A DNA stretch of 64,000 bases from assembly GCF_900091655.1 (NCBI RefSeq), contig NZ_LT594621.1, positions 62,001 through 126,000 of the forward strand, given 5' to 3'. Both the position numbers and the translations under genes were made by a program. Below the pieces are notes generated by a model that ran no database searches, had not been told where the DNA came from, and worked only from the letters and a program-made list of their open reading frames with translations. This stretch comes from Culturomica massiliensis (GTDB taxonomy: Bacteria; Bacteroidota; Bacteroidia; Bacteroidales; Marinifilaceae). Below are positions 17,576-26,358 of the stretch, one piece after another (position 1 is the stretch's first letter; each line of letters begins with the position of its first letter).

Positions 17576-19750
17576 TTAATTTCCGTGTTTAGAATGGAAT
17601 TTCAGACGCATCAGGCGTAGGTCTTCTTCGGGATATTCACCATCGAATTCATCGAATGCTTCTGAGATATTATCTGTTTGAGCCTCCATGAAATAATCAA
17701 ATATTTCTTCCTGTTGCTCATCGTCCAGAATCTTATTGATGTAATAGTCGATATTTAATTTTGTACCGGAAAATACGATCGCTTCCATTTCTTTAATCAG
17801 TTCTTCGTAAGACAGGCCTTGTGCAGACGCAATATCTTCGAGGTCGATCTGTCGGTCGATATTCTGAATGATATATACTTTGTAGCGGGATTTATTGGCT
17901 ACGGTTTTTACGACCATGTCCTGTGCCCGTTCAATTTCATTATCCTCTACATATTGCTTGATGATGTCAATGAATTCCTGTCCGTATTTCTGGGCTTTTC
18001 CCATGCCGACCCCCTGTATGTTGGCCAGTTCTTCGAGAGTGATCGGGTAATTGATACACATATCTTCCAGTGAAGGATCCTGGAAAATAACATATGGGGG
18101 CAGTCCGTTTGTTTTAGCTATTTTTTTACGTAAATCTTTCAGGATGGCATACAATGTATTGTCTAATGCGGAAACGCCACCTTTTTCCTGGATTTTGTCT
18201 TCACTTTCCTCAAAATTACGATCTTCCATCATCTTAAGTTCTTTAGGATGTTCTAAAAAGTCTAAACCTTCTTTTGTTATTTTTATTACACCATATTGCT
18301 CGATATCTTTCTCGATAAATCTGCTGATAAGTGCGCGTCTGAATACCATTGTCCAGAATTGGCGTGTTTTTTCGGTACCGCTTCCGAACATATCCAGTTT
18401 ATCGTGCTTGTATGCTTTTACGGCAGAATCAGCTTCTCCGATCAAAATATTAACGAGATGTTCTATCTTAAATTTTTCTTTTACTTCAGTAACCAAAGAT
18501 AAAGCATCCTGCATATATTCCCGTCCGTCGAATTCTTTTTTGGGGTAGAGACAATTGTCGCAGCATCCGCAGTTGTCTTCGGTGTAGTTTTCTCCGAAAT
18601 AGTGAAGAAGTACTTTGCGGCGGCACATGGAGGTCTCTGCATAAGATACGGTTTCCATGAGCAATTGTTTCCCTATTTCCTGTTCGGCAATGGGTTTTCC
18701 CTGCATGAACTTTTCCAGTTTTTGAATGTCTTTGTAGCTGTAATATGTGATACATATTCCTTCGCCTCCGTCTCGTCCGGCCCGTCCGGTTTCCTGGTAG
18801 TATCCTTCCAGGCTTTTGGGAATATCGTAATGGATGACAAACCGTACATCCGGTTTGTCGATTCCCATACCGAAGGCAATCGTAGCAACTATGACATCTA
18901 CTTCTTCCATCAGGAATTTGTCCTGGTTGGCACTACGCGTAGCAGCATCCATACCGGCGTGGTAAGGTGCAGCTTTAACGCCGTTGATACATAATACTTC
19001 TGCCAGCTCTTCGACTTTTTTCCGGCTGAGACAATATATAATGCCGGATTTTCCTTCGTGATTCTTGATGAATTTGATAATGTCTTTTGTCGGTTCGTTT
19101 TTAGGTCTTACCTCATAGTAAAGGTTGGGACGGTTAAACGATGACTTGAATACCTGGGCGTCCAGCATATCTAGGTTTTTTTGAATGTCATGCTGAACTT
19201 TAGGGGTTGCCGTTGCTGTCAGGGCAATGATGGGGGCTTCCCCGATTTCTTCGACAATAGGGCGTATTTTCCGGTATTCCGTCCGGAAATCATGACCCCA
19301 TTCAGAAATACAGTGAGCTTCATCGACGGCAAAGAAAGATATCCTGATTTTTTTCAGGAATTCGACATTACTTTCTTTGGTGAGCGACTCCGGTGCTACA
19401 TAAAGCAGTTTTGTTTTGCCTTGTAAAATATCTTCTTTGACTTTCAGAATTTCGGATTTCGTCAAAGAAGAATTCAGAAAGTGAGCTACTCCGTCTGCTG
19501 CACTGAATGCACGCATGGCATCGACCTGATTTTTCATCAGGGCAATCAGCGGAGATATAACGATGGCTGTCCCTTCGAGTATCAATGCCGGTAATTGATA
19601 ACATAGAGATTTTCCCCCTCCGGTCGGCATCAATACAAAGGTGTTTTTCCCGGCCAATATATTTCTGATTATGGCTTCCTGGTTTCCCTTGAAATTATCG
19701 AAGCCAAAATACTCTTTTAATTTTGTATGTAAATCAATTTCCAATTTCAT
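17576..19750 (-). CDS. recQ: ATP-dependent DNA helicase RecQ
   Basis: A 724-residue 3'-5' helicase. The start is set at the ATG at 19750 (MKLEIDLHTKLKEYFGFDNF); the longer frame needs a GTG at 19771. Order of domains: helicase core with LMPTGGGKSLCYQLPAL (Walker A, about residue 47), VDEAHCISEWGHDFR (DEAH), and ATIAFGMGIDKPDVRFVIH with QETGRAGRDG (motifs V and VI). The RQC zinc region follows (CRRKVLLHYFGE, then CGCCDNC), then a winged helix and an HRDC domain (about residues 520-600). The C-terminus extends past HRDC by a further 110 residues with an acidic tail, as in other Bacteroidetes RecQ proteins. Confidence 0.96.
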   Translation of the reverse strand: MKLEIDLHTKLKEYFGFDNFKGNQEAIIRNILAGKNTFVLMPTGGGKSLCYQLPALILEGTAIVISPLIALMKNQVDAMRAFSAADGVAHFLNSSLTKSEILKVKEDILQGKTKLLYVAPESLTKESNVEFLKKIRISFFAVDEAHCISEWGHDFRTEYRKIRPIVEEIGEAPIIALTATATPKVQHDIQKNLDMLDAQVFKSSFNRPNLYYEVRPKNEPTKDIIKFIKNHEGKSGIIYCLSRKKVEELAEVLCINGVKAAPYHAGMDAATRSANQDKFLMEEVDVIVATIAFGMGIDKPDVRFVIHYDIPKSLEGYYQETGRAGRDGGEGICITYYSYKDIQKLEKFMQGKPIAEQEIGKQLLMETVSYAETSMCRRKVLLHYFGENYTEDNCGCCDNCLYPKKEFDGREYMQDALSLVTEVKEKFKIEHLVNILIGEADSAVKAYKHDKLDMFGSGTEKTRQFWTMVFRRALISRFIEKDIEQYGVIKITKEGLDFLEHPKELKMMEDRNFEESEDKIQEKGGVSALDNTLYAILKDLRKKIAKTNGLPPYVIFQDPSLEDMCINYPITLEELANIQGVGMGKAQKYGQEFIDIIKQYVEDNEIERAQDMVVKTVANKSRYKVYIIQNIDRQIDLEDIASAQGLSYEELIKEMEAIVFSGTKLNIDYYINKILDDEQQEEIFDYFMEAQTDNISEAFDEFDGEYPEEDLRLMRLKFHSKHGN

Positions 19751-19928
19751 CGCAATATTGTTTTCGCACACTTTTTCGAAAAAGGAGTTGCAAATTTATA
19801 ACTTAATTCGAATGAACAAACAAAAATACATCCATAATTCAGAAATCCGAAAGTTCTCAAATCTTTTGAAAGAAATGATGTCTTTGCAATGTTGTAAGAC
19901 CTGTTCCGTTCATTTAAACCTACATATA

Positions 19929-20025
19929 AATTGTAAATTTTGGATTGTAAATTTTAAATTGCCTGACAAACCGGTCCGTCGTCGGATTTATTTAATTTAA
20001 AATCTAAAATCGTAAATCTACAATC
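19929..20025. repeat. Dispersed AT-rich inverted repeat (copy 2)
   Basis: The left arm (19929-19960) and right arm (19994-20025) are imperfect inverted copies of about 32 bases built from TTGTAAATTTT and AAATCTAAAATCGTAAATC. The central segment from 19962 contains CTGACAAACCGGT. It lies in the 423-base gap between divergent recQ and kdsD. The central and arm motifs recur near 30.5 and 40.7 kb. Confidence 0.75.
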
Positions 20026-20065
20026 TTAAACCTACTCTTCTTATGGCTGTATTATAAAAAAATGA

Positions 20066-20073
20066 TACTTTTG
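20066..20073 (+). promoter_or_regulatory. Putative -7 element for kdsD
   Basis: TACTTTTG fits TAnnTTTG, about 100 bases before the kdsD ATG and just after the AT-rich inverted repeat. No clear -33 element is visible. Confidence 0.45.
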
Positions 20074-20173
20074 CCATTAGTAAAGTTATAGCAAAAAATG
20101 GTTGTTACAATAGTTTCTTACTTTTTTTTTTGGCATAAATATTGTAATTAACTGTACAGATTTCTAATGATAA

Positions 20174-21145
20174 ATGAAAATGGTTGATATAAAGGATATT
20201 GCTAGAAAAGTTATTTCAGATGAATCGGAGGCTGTAAAACGCTTGATAAGCTATGTCGATGATGATTTCGAAAAGGTTGTGAGATTGATTTATGAAAGCA
20301 AAGGGCGGGTGATTGTAACGGGGATAGGCAAGAGTGCCATTATTGCACAAAAAATTGTAGCTACTTTGAATTCAACCGGTACGCCGGCTATTTTTTTGCA
20401 TGCAGCGGAAGCGATTCATGGAGATATGGGAATGGTACAGGATGAAGATGTTGTGATATTTATCTCTAAGAGTGGGAATACGCCGGAGATTAAAGTGTTA
20501 TTGCCTTTGATCCGGAATATCGGAAATAATCATATTGTAGCTATGGTGTCGAATACAGATTCTTTTTTAGCTCAAAATGCGGAATTTGTATTGAAAGCGA
20601 CAGTAGAGCGGGAAGCTTGTCCGAATAATCTGGCCCCTACGAATTCGACGACGGCACAATTGGTGATGGGAGATGCCTTGGCGATGTGCCTGATTGAATT
20701 GAGGAGTTTTTCAAGCCGGGATTTTGCCCGTTATCATCCGGGAGGTTCATTGGGGAAACGGTTGTATACCCGGGTCGCGGATGTGTTTGACCGGGAAAAC
20801 AAGCCCCGGGTAGCTATAGATGATCATATCCGGAAGATTATATTGGAAATGTCCGGCGGTTGTTTGGGGGCAGTAGCTGTCACGGATGAAGGGGAGCATT
20901 TGCTGGGGATTATTACGGACGGCGACTTGAGACGAATGCTGGAGAAATACGAAGATGTTGATGGCTTGAAAGCAACAGACATTATGTCATCGTCTCCAAA
21001 GACAATCGGAGAAGATGAGTTGGCTTACAATGCCTTTCAGTTGATGGAGAAGAGCAGCATCACCCAACTGGTCGTTGTCGATAAAGAAAAAAGATATAAA
21101 GGTATGGTTCATTTACACGATATCTTAAAAGAAGGGGTTGTTTGA
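20174..21145 (+). CDS. kdsD: Arabinose-5-phosphate isomerase (KpsF/GutQ family)
   Basis: A 323-residue cytoplasmic enzyme interconverting ribulose 5-phosphate and arabinose 5-phosphate, the first step of Kdo synthesis for LPS. The SIS domain spans about residues 30-190, with VTGIGKSAIIAQKIVATLNS, HAAEAIHGDMGMV and IFISKSGNTPEIK. Two CBS domains follow at about residues 205-260 and 270-323. Length is standard. Ribulose 5-phosphate is also the expected substrate of the CDP-ribitol pathway encoded at 33-34 kb. Confidence 0.93.
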   Translation: MKMVDIKDIARKVISDESEAVKRLISYVDDDFEKVVRLIYESKGRVIVTGIGKSAIIAQKIVATLNSTGTPAIFLHAAEAIHGDMGMVQDEDVVIFISKSGNTPEIKVLLPLIRNIGNNHIVAMVSNTDSFLAQNAEFVLKATVEREACPNNLAPTNSTTAQLVMGDALAMCLIELRSFSSRDFARYHPGGSLGKRLYTRVADVFDRENKPRVAIDDHIRKIILEMSGGCLGAVAVTDEGEHLLGIITDGDLRRMLEKYEDVDGLKATDIMSSSPKTIGEDELAYNAFQLMEKSSITQLVVVDKEKRYKGMVHLHDILKEGVV

Positions 21146-21279
21146 TCGTAAATTTAAAAATGAGAGAAAGCAAAAAAAGGTGAGTTTAGGATTGAATTTG
21201 CAGATTATGGGTTAAAAAGGAACCGAGTAACTAAAAGAATATTTTCGGGAGTTGCGAGGCAACTTTAATTTAGATTTCA

Positions 21280-23766
21280 ATGAAAAGGACCGTACTTTTG
21301 GGGATATTGTTATTGCTTGCCGGCATTGTTGCGGGTCAGAGTACCCGTGTCAGGGGAAAGATTACAGATGCAAAGACGGGGGAAGTGCTGCCTTTGGTGA
21401 ACGTTGTTTTTAAAGGTACGACGATAGGAGTCACTTCGGATTTTGACGGGCTTTATGTAATCGAGACCCGGGAACCGGTGTCCGAACTCCAGGTGTCGTT
21501 TGTGGGATATGAACCCCAGACGGTAAAGATTATTCCGACGGCCTTTAATGCTGTTGATTTTCAGTTGGTACCGATTACTTTTGACCTGGAAGAGGTAAAG
21601 GTGCGTCCGGGAGAAAATCCGGCACATGCTATTTTACGGAATGTTTCGGACAATAAGAAAAGGAATAATCCGGACGAAATAGCTTTGTACAATTGTACAA
21701 CCTATACTAAGATGGAGCTGGACCTTACCAACATAAACCCGTGGTTTAAGAATAAAAAACTCCAGAAGAATTTCGGTTTTATATTTGAACATATGGATAC
21801 CTCGGTCATTACCGGTAAATCTTTTTTGCCGGTAATGATTTCGGAAGCGACGGCGGATTATTATCATCGCAAAAATCCTTCTTTTTCCCGTGAAATCGTA
21901 AAGGCAAGCCGGATTTCGGGAATTGAAGAGGATTATACATTGGCTCAGTTTACCGGACATTTACACGGTAATGTCAATTTATACGACAATTATATAGATG
22001 TTTTCGACGTAAAGTTTGCCAGTCCGCTGTCCGATCACGGCTTACTGTATTATAAGTATTTTCTGGTAGACAGTATGCAGGTGAACGGACGCAAGACTTA
22101 TAAGATCCGGTTTCATCCGAAGGGGATGTCTACGCCTGTCCTGGACGGAGAGGTCAATATCGATTCGGCTTCCTGGGCTTTACAGTCGGCTAATGTGAAG
22201 ATGATGAAGGGGTTGAATGTGAACTGGATCAGGCATCTGGTGATTGAGACAAAAAGCCGTTTGATAAATGATTCTGTGTGGTTTCCGAAACAGGATAAGA
22301 TTTTTGCGGATTTTTCGATCGTTATGTCCGATTCAGCCAAGGTCGTTTCTTTTTTAGGACACCGTCAGGTTGATTATACGCATGTGCGCCTGAATGAACC
22401 TATTCCGGCAGAGGTTTTAAAGTTGGATAACAATGTCGTGATATCCAGGGATGTTTTGAAAAATGACGAAAGTTATTGGGATTCAATACGTCCTTTTGCA
22501 TTGAGCGACAAGGAGAAGCAGATATATGGAATGGTGGATTCAATAAAGAATGTGCCTTTGTACCATAATATTTATACATTGCTGTCGACTGTGCTCGGAG
22601 GGTATTACGATACCAAATATGTAGGCATCGGACCTTATTATAAAATGTTTAGTTTTAATAAGTTGGAGGGGGCTCGATTCCAGCTTGGGTTGCGTACCAC
22701 GACGGATTTTAGCAGGAAAATCCGGTTGAGCGGATATGGGGCGTACGGTACGAAGGATAATCATTTTAAAGGTGGCGGAGGAATAGAGTATATGGTCAAT
22801 GAATTGCCGACATCGAAGTTGAAGCTGGCCTATAAGCACGATGCCGTACAGTTGGGAGCCGGTGTCAATGCTTTTACGGAAGGAAACATACTGAGTTCTG
22901 TTTTTTCGCGGGGCAATAACGATCGTCTCAGTTTGGTAAATCAGGGTGATATTTCTTACGAACACGAATGGAGACAAGGAATCAGTAATACTTTTGCCGC
23001 TCAAATGCGGACCATTTTTTCATCTCCTTATGTGCCTTTTGTGCGACCGGACGGACAAGTGGTGAATTCAATACAGACGTTTTCCTTGCAGTTGAAAACC
23101 CGTTTGTCCCGTGATGAGATCGTGGTACGGAAAACATTCGATAAGTTTTCGCTGGGATCGGATTATCCGATTGTGGGAATTGATTTATCGATGGGGGTAA
23201 AAGGGATGTTTAAGAATGATTATGAATACTATCGGGTAGTAGGAACGGTATTGTATGATTTAGGTATTCCTCCTATCGGAACATCGAAATTTATAATTAA
23301 CGGTGGTAAGGTTTTCGGTAAGGTGCCTTATCCGTTGTTGAAATTACATGAAGGAAATGCAACTTATTTTTACGATACCTATGCTTTTTCATGTATGAAT
23401 TACTATGAATTTGCATCGGATTTATGGGTATCGTTGATATATGAACATCATTTTAAAGGTTTCTTTTTAGGCAAGATTCCGTTGATGAAGCGTTTGAAAT
23501 GGCGGGAAGTGTTTATTTTCAAGGCGCTGATCGGAACCCTGGAAGACCGTAATAACGGAAGTTTGGCTGATACGAAAGCGATATTGCTCTTTCCGGAAGG
23601 TATGTCGTCGGTATCCAAACCTTATTTTGAAGCTGGTATCGGTATTGAAAATATATGCCGGATTCTCCGGGTGGATGCGATCTGGCGGTTGAGCCACCGG
23701 CATAGTGTACCCGGACAAAATGTACAGAATTTTGCTATAAATTTCAGTATAAATCTCAATTTTTAA
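21280..23766 (+). CDS. DUF5686 outer-membrane protein with carboxypeptidase-like N-domain
   Basis: An 828-residue outer-membrane protein. A signal peptide (MKRTVLLGILLLLAGIVAGQ) is followed by a carboxypeptidase regulatory-like beta domain at about residues 23-105 (RVRGKITDAKTGEVLPLVNV, then GVTSDFDGLYVI), as found at the front of TonB-dependent receptors. The DUF5686 part starts near residue 115 (HAILRNVSDNKKRNNPDE) and runs into a large barrel with strands to the C-terminus (FAINFSINLNF). It lacks a TonB plug. The family is common in Bacteroidetes and has no established role. Its place between kdsD and lptB suggests an envelope function. Confidence 0.82.
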   Translation: MKRTVLLGILLLLAGIVAGQSTRVRGKITDAKTGEVLPLVNVVFKGTTIGVTSDFDGLYVIETREPVSELQVSFVGYEPQTVKIIPTAFNAVDFQLVPITFDLEEVKVRPGENPAHAILRNVSDNKKRNNPDEIALYNCTTYTKMELDLTNINPWFKNKKLQKNFGFIFEHMDTSVITGKSFLPVMISEATADYYHRKNPSFSREIVKASRISGIEEDYTLAQFTGHLHGNVNLYDNYIDVFDVKFASPLSDHGLLYYKYFLVDSMQVNGRKTYKIRFHPKGMSTPVLDGEVNIDSASWALQSANVKMMKGLNVNWIRHLVIETKSRLINDSVWFPKQDKIFADFSIVMSDSAKVVSFLGHRQVDYTHVRLNEPIPAEVLKLDNNVVISRDVLKNDESYWDSIRPFALSDKEKQIYGMVDSIKNVPLYHNIYTLLSTVLGGYYDTKYVGIGPYYKMFSFNKLEGARFQLGLRTTTDFSRKIRLSGYGAYGTKDNHFKGGGGIEYMVNELPTSKLKLAYKHDAVQLGAGVNAFTEGNILSSVFSRGNNDRLSLVNQGDISYEHEWRQGISNTFAAQMRTIFSSPYVPFVRPDGQVVNSIQTFSLQLKTRLSRDEIVVRKTFDKFSLGSDYPIVGIDLSMGVKGMFKNDYEYYRVVGTVLYDLGIPPIGTSKFIINGGKVFGKVPYPLLKLHEGNATYFYDTYAFSCMNYYEFASDLWVSLIYEHHFKGFFLGKIPLMKRLKWREVFIFKALIGTLEDRNNGSLADTKAILLFPEGMSSVSKPYFEAGIGIENICRILRVDAIWRLSHRHSVPGQNVQNFAINFSINLNF

Positions 23767-23817
23767 GCCGCTAACGGTTTAAGCCGGATTGAATTTTAAT
23801 TTCAGATAATAATTGTC

Positions 23818-23825
23818 TATCTTTG
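23818..23825 (+). promoter_or_regulatory. Putative -7 element for lptB
   Basis: TATCTTTG fits TAnnTTTG, about 100 bases before the lptB ATG. A TTG at 23789-23791 is a poor -33 candidate because the spacing is 26 bases. Confidence 0.45.
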
Positions 23826-23926
23826 CAGCCTGTTGACTGCTTGTTGTTTTGGTTTTCAGGGAGATTCCGGCTAAAATAGGAGCTGGGTCTGTATTTGGTT
23901 ATTACCTAAATATAATATAGGGCAAT

Positions 23927-24658
23927 ATGATATTAAGGGCAGAAGATCTTGTTAAAAAATATAAGAGTCGTACGGTTGTGAAGGGGGTTTCTGTTCAGGT
24001 AGAACAAGGGGAGATTGTGGGCTTACTGGGACCTAACGGAGCAGGTAAGACGACTTCATTCTACATGATAGTGGGATTAATTACTCCGAATGGCGGACGT
24101 ATTTTTTTGGATGACCGGGAGATCACAAAAGAACCGGTATACAGACGGGCACAATTGGGAGTCGGTTATTTGGCACAGGAGGCTTCGGTATTCCGGAGGT
24201 TAAGTGTGGAGGATAATATAAAGGCTGTGTTGCAGATGACCAAGATGCCCAAAGAAGAACAGCGGGAGCGTTTGGAAGAGATGTTGGATGAGTTCGGATT
24301 GCAGCATATACGGAAGAGTCTCGGTATTCAGTTGTCCGGAGGAGAACGGCGGCGTACGGAGATTGCCCGGGCTTTGTCGATTCGTCCTAAATTTATATTA
24401 CTGGATGAGCCGTTTGCCGGGGTTGACCCGATAGCAGTGGAAGACATTCAGAGTATTGTTCAGAAATTGAAGGAGAAAAATATCGGCATATTGATAACGG
24501 ACCACAATGTGCAGGAAACACTGTCGATTACCGACCGGGCCTATCTGTTGTATGACGGGAGGATATTGGAATCAGGTACTGCGGAGCATTTGGCGGCAGA
24601 TCCGGAGGTGAGACGTGTATACCTGGGCAAGAATTTTGAATTGCGTAAGAAAAAGTAA
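23927..24658 (+). CDS. lptB: LPS export ABC transporter ATPase LptB
   Basis: A 243-residue cytoplasmic ATPase powering LptFG extraction of LPS from the inner membrane. Motifs: Walker A GPNGAGKTTS (about residue 37), Q-loop around GYLAQEASVFRRLSVEDN (the LptB form), signature LSGGERRR (about residue 141), Walker B ILLDEPFAGVDP and the H-switch TDHNVQETL. Length and the YLAQE-SVFR signature separate it from other ABC ATPases. No other lpt gene is adjacent. Confidence 0.95.
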   Translation: MILRAEDLVKKYKSRTVVKGVSVQVEQGEIVGLLGPNGAGKTTSFYMIVGLITPNGGRIFLDDREITKEPVYRRAQLGVGYLAQEASVFRRLSVEDNIKAVLQMTKMPKEEQRERLEEMLDEFGLQHIRKSLGIQLSGGERRRTEIARALSIRPKFILLDEPFAGVDPIAVEDIQSIVQKLKEKNIGILITDHNVQETLSITDRAYLLYDGRILESGTAEHLAADPEVRRVYLGKNFELRKKK

Positions 24659-24691
24659 TTTAGTATTTTCTGTGTCTAAATCGGTAAAGAT

Positions 24692-24722
24692 TTTGACAGT
24701 TTGAAAAAATAGATTATTTTTG
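24692..24722 (+). promoter_or_regulatory. Bacteroidetes-type promoter for tRNA-Leu
   Basis: TTTG (24692-24695) and TATTTTTG (24715-24722) match the -33 and -7 elements with a 19-base spacer, the preferred distance. Transcription would start a few bases upstream of the tRNA at 24743. This is the best-formed promoter in the window. Confidence 0.75.
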
Positions 24723-24742
24723 CAACGCCGAAAAAATAATGA

Positions 24743-24824
24743 GCGGGCGTGGCGAAATTGGTAGACGCACTAGACTTAGGATCTAGTGTCGAAAGACGTG
24801 GGGGTTCGAGTCCCTTCGCCCGTA
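24743..24824 (+). tRNA. tRNA-Leu (anticodon TAG)
   Basis: The acceptor arms GCGGGCG and CGCCCGT pair across the molecule. The anticodon stem CTAGA/TCTAG encloses the loop CTTAGGA, giving anticodon TAG for CUA leucine codons. There is a long variable arm (class II), as expected for leucine, and a T-loop GGTTCGAGTCC. The 3' CCA is not encoded. A terminator-like hairpin follows 8 bases later. Confidence 0.95.
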
Positions 24825-24831
24825 CAGAATG

Positions 24832-24858
24832 AAAGCCGCCTTAAGAGGTGGCTTTTTT
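24832..24858 (+). terminator. Rho-independent terminator after tRNA-Leu
   Basis: AAAGCCGCC (24832-24840) pairs with GGTGGCTTT (24847-24855, one G-T pair) over a 6-base loop and is followed by a T run. Confidence 0.85.
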
Positions 24859-24890
24859 AGATATGAGGATTTAATAATATGTATAATTAA

Positions 24891-24926
24891 AACTGTTGTA
24901 ACTGTTGTAACTGTTGCGACTGTTGT
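24891..24926 (+). repeat. Four 9-bp tandem repeats before tig
   Basis: Units of AACTGTTGT: two exact copies, then one with a final C and one with an initial G, ending 15 bases before the trigger factor ATG. The tract lies in the 5' leader of tig, directly over the region normally used for ribosome binding. Confidence 0.85.
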
Positions 24927-24941
24927 AACAAAAACGATAGC

Positions 24942-26294
24942 ATGAATATAACAAAGACCCAGAATGACAATCTTAATGCAATGATTAAGATTGAGTTAGG
25001 TAAAGAAGATTATGCCGAGCGCGTAGAGAATGTATTGAAAGATTATCAGAGAAAGGTTGTGATTGACGGTTTCCGGAAGGGAAAAACACCGATGGGAATT
25101 GTTAAGAAGATGTATGGGAAAGCGATTCTGGTAGAAGAAATCAATAAAGTACTCGGAGAAGCTCTTACAAATTATATTAAAGAAAATGATCTTCAGATTC
25201 TGGGGGAACCGCTGCCGAATGAAACGGAGCAGAAAGAATTGAATTTGGAAGATGACAAATTCGAATTCATATATGATATTGCCCTTTCTCCGGAAGTAAA
25301 TGTAAAATTGAGCAAGCGGGAAAAAGTACCTTATTATCTGATAAAAGTCGATGATGAGATGATCGACAAGCAGATTGAAAGTATGTGTAAAGGCAACGGT
25401 GAGTTGAAACCGGTCGATGAAATCGAAGGTACGGAATATATAAAGGGAGAATTGATCGAACTGAATGCCGACGGTAGTGTAAAAGAGGGAGGAGTGAAAA
25501 ATGAAGATGCTTCGTTGTCGGTAATGCACATTAAGGATGAAGAGTCTGTCAATGCATTCAAAGGGGCGAAAGTAGGTCAGGAAGTAAAATTCAATGCAGT
25601 GAAATCTTTCCCGAATAAGGCAGATTTTGCTTCTATGCTCGGTGTGACGAAAGAAGAAGCTGAACAGGTGAATCCGGATTTCTGTTTTATTGTGAATGAA
25701 ATCAAACGTTATACGGATGCTGAAGTAAATCAGGAACTTTTTGACCGGGTTTATGGAAAAGACAACGTGAAGAGTGTTGAAGAATTCCGTACGAAAGTGA
25801 AGGAAGATATTGAGAAACAATTGAAAGGACATTCGGAATATCGCTTTACAATTGATGCCCGTGAGAAGATCCTGAAAAAGAACGAAGATGTGGTATTGCC
25901 GGATGCTTTCCTGAAAAGATGGATTGTGGCTGTCAATAAGGATATGAAGGCTGAGGATGTAGAGAAAGATTTCGAGGGATATCGTGACGAATTCAAGTGG
26001 CAGGTCATTAAGACAGCTTTGGGTAAAGAATACGGGTTGAAAGTGGAAGAAGCGGATATGAAGTCTGTTGCCCGTGAAGTTGCTGCTGCTCAATTACAGC
26101 AATATGGTTTGTATGGTTTGAGTGACGAGCAGTTGGACGGATTTGCCGTAAAATTGCTTGAAGATTCCAAACAGCGTCAGCATTTGTATGAAAGAGCTGT
26201 GGATAATAAAATATTTGCTGCAATCAGAGAGAATGTGAAGTTGGAAGAGCAGGAAATTGCTATGGCTGATTTTGAGAAATTATTCCAGAAGTAA
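24942..26294 (+). CDS. tig: Trigger factor
   Basis: A 450-residue ribosome-associated chaperone. The N-terminal ribosome-binding domain carries the signature GFRKGKTPMGIVKKMYG (about residues 43-59), matching the G-F-R-x-G-x-x-P motif. The middle region (about residues 150-240) corresponds to the FKBP-like peptidyl-prolyl isomerase domain, strongly diverged as usual in Bacteroidetes. The C-terminal helical chaperone part runs from about 260 to 450. In Bacteroides species tig is usually followed by clpP and clpX; neither is present here. Confidence 0.93.
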   Translation: MNITKTQNDNLNAMIKIELGKEDYAERVENVLKDYQRKVVIDGFRKGKTPMGIVKKMYGKAILVEEINKVLGEALTNYIKENDLQILGEPLPNETEQKELNLEDDKFEFIYDIALSPEVNVKLSKREKVPYYLIKVDDEMIDKQIESMCKGNGELKPVDEIEGTEYIKGELIELNADGSVKEGGVKNEDASLSVMHIKDEESVNAFKGAKVGQEVKFNAVKSFPNKADFASMLGVTKEEAEQVNPDFCFIVNEIKRYTDAEVNQELFDRVYGKDNVKSVEEFRTKVKEDIEKQLKGHSEYRFTIDAREKILKKNEDVVLPDAFLKRWIVAVNKDMKAEDVEKDFEGYRDEFKWQVIKTALGKEYGLKVEEADMKSVAREVAAAQLQQYGLYGLSDEQLDGFAVKLLEDSKQRQHLYERAVDNKIFAAIRENVKLEEQEIAMADFEKLFQK

Positions 26295-26318
26295 GGAAAA
26301 TAATACGGTAGAATGTGT

Positions 26319-26356
26319 ATCCCGGAAATCTATGGATTTCCGGGATATTCTTTTTC
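26319..26356. terminator. Terminator between convergent tig and YejM-like gene
   Basis: ATCCCGGAAATC (26319-26330) and its exact complement (26335-26346) form a 12-bp stem with a 4-base loop, followed by ATTCTTTTTC. Confidence 0.9.
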
Positions 26357-26358
26357 GG

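Noticed and set aside
24996..26093. Long minus-strand frame of 365 codons opposite tig
   Set aside because: It is antisense to a clear trigger factor, is rich in Phe, Ile and Ser from complementing A-rich codons, and has no promoter or family signature.
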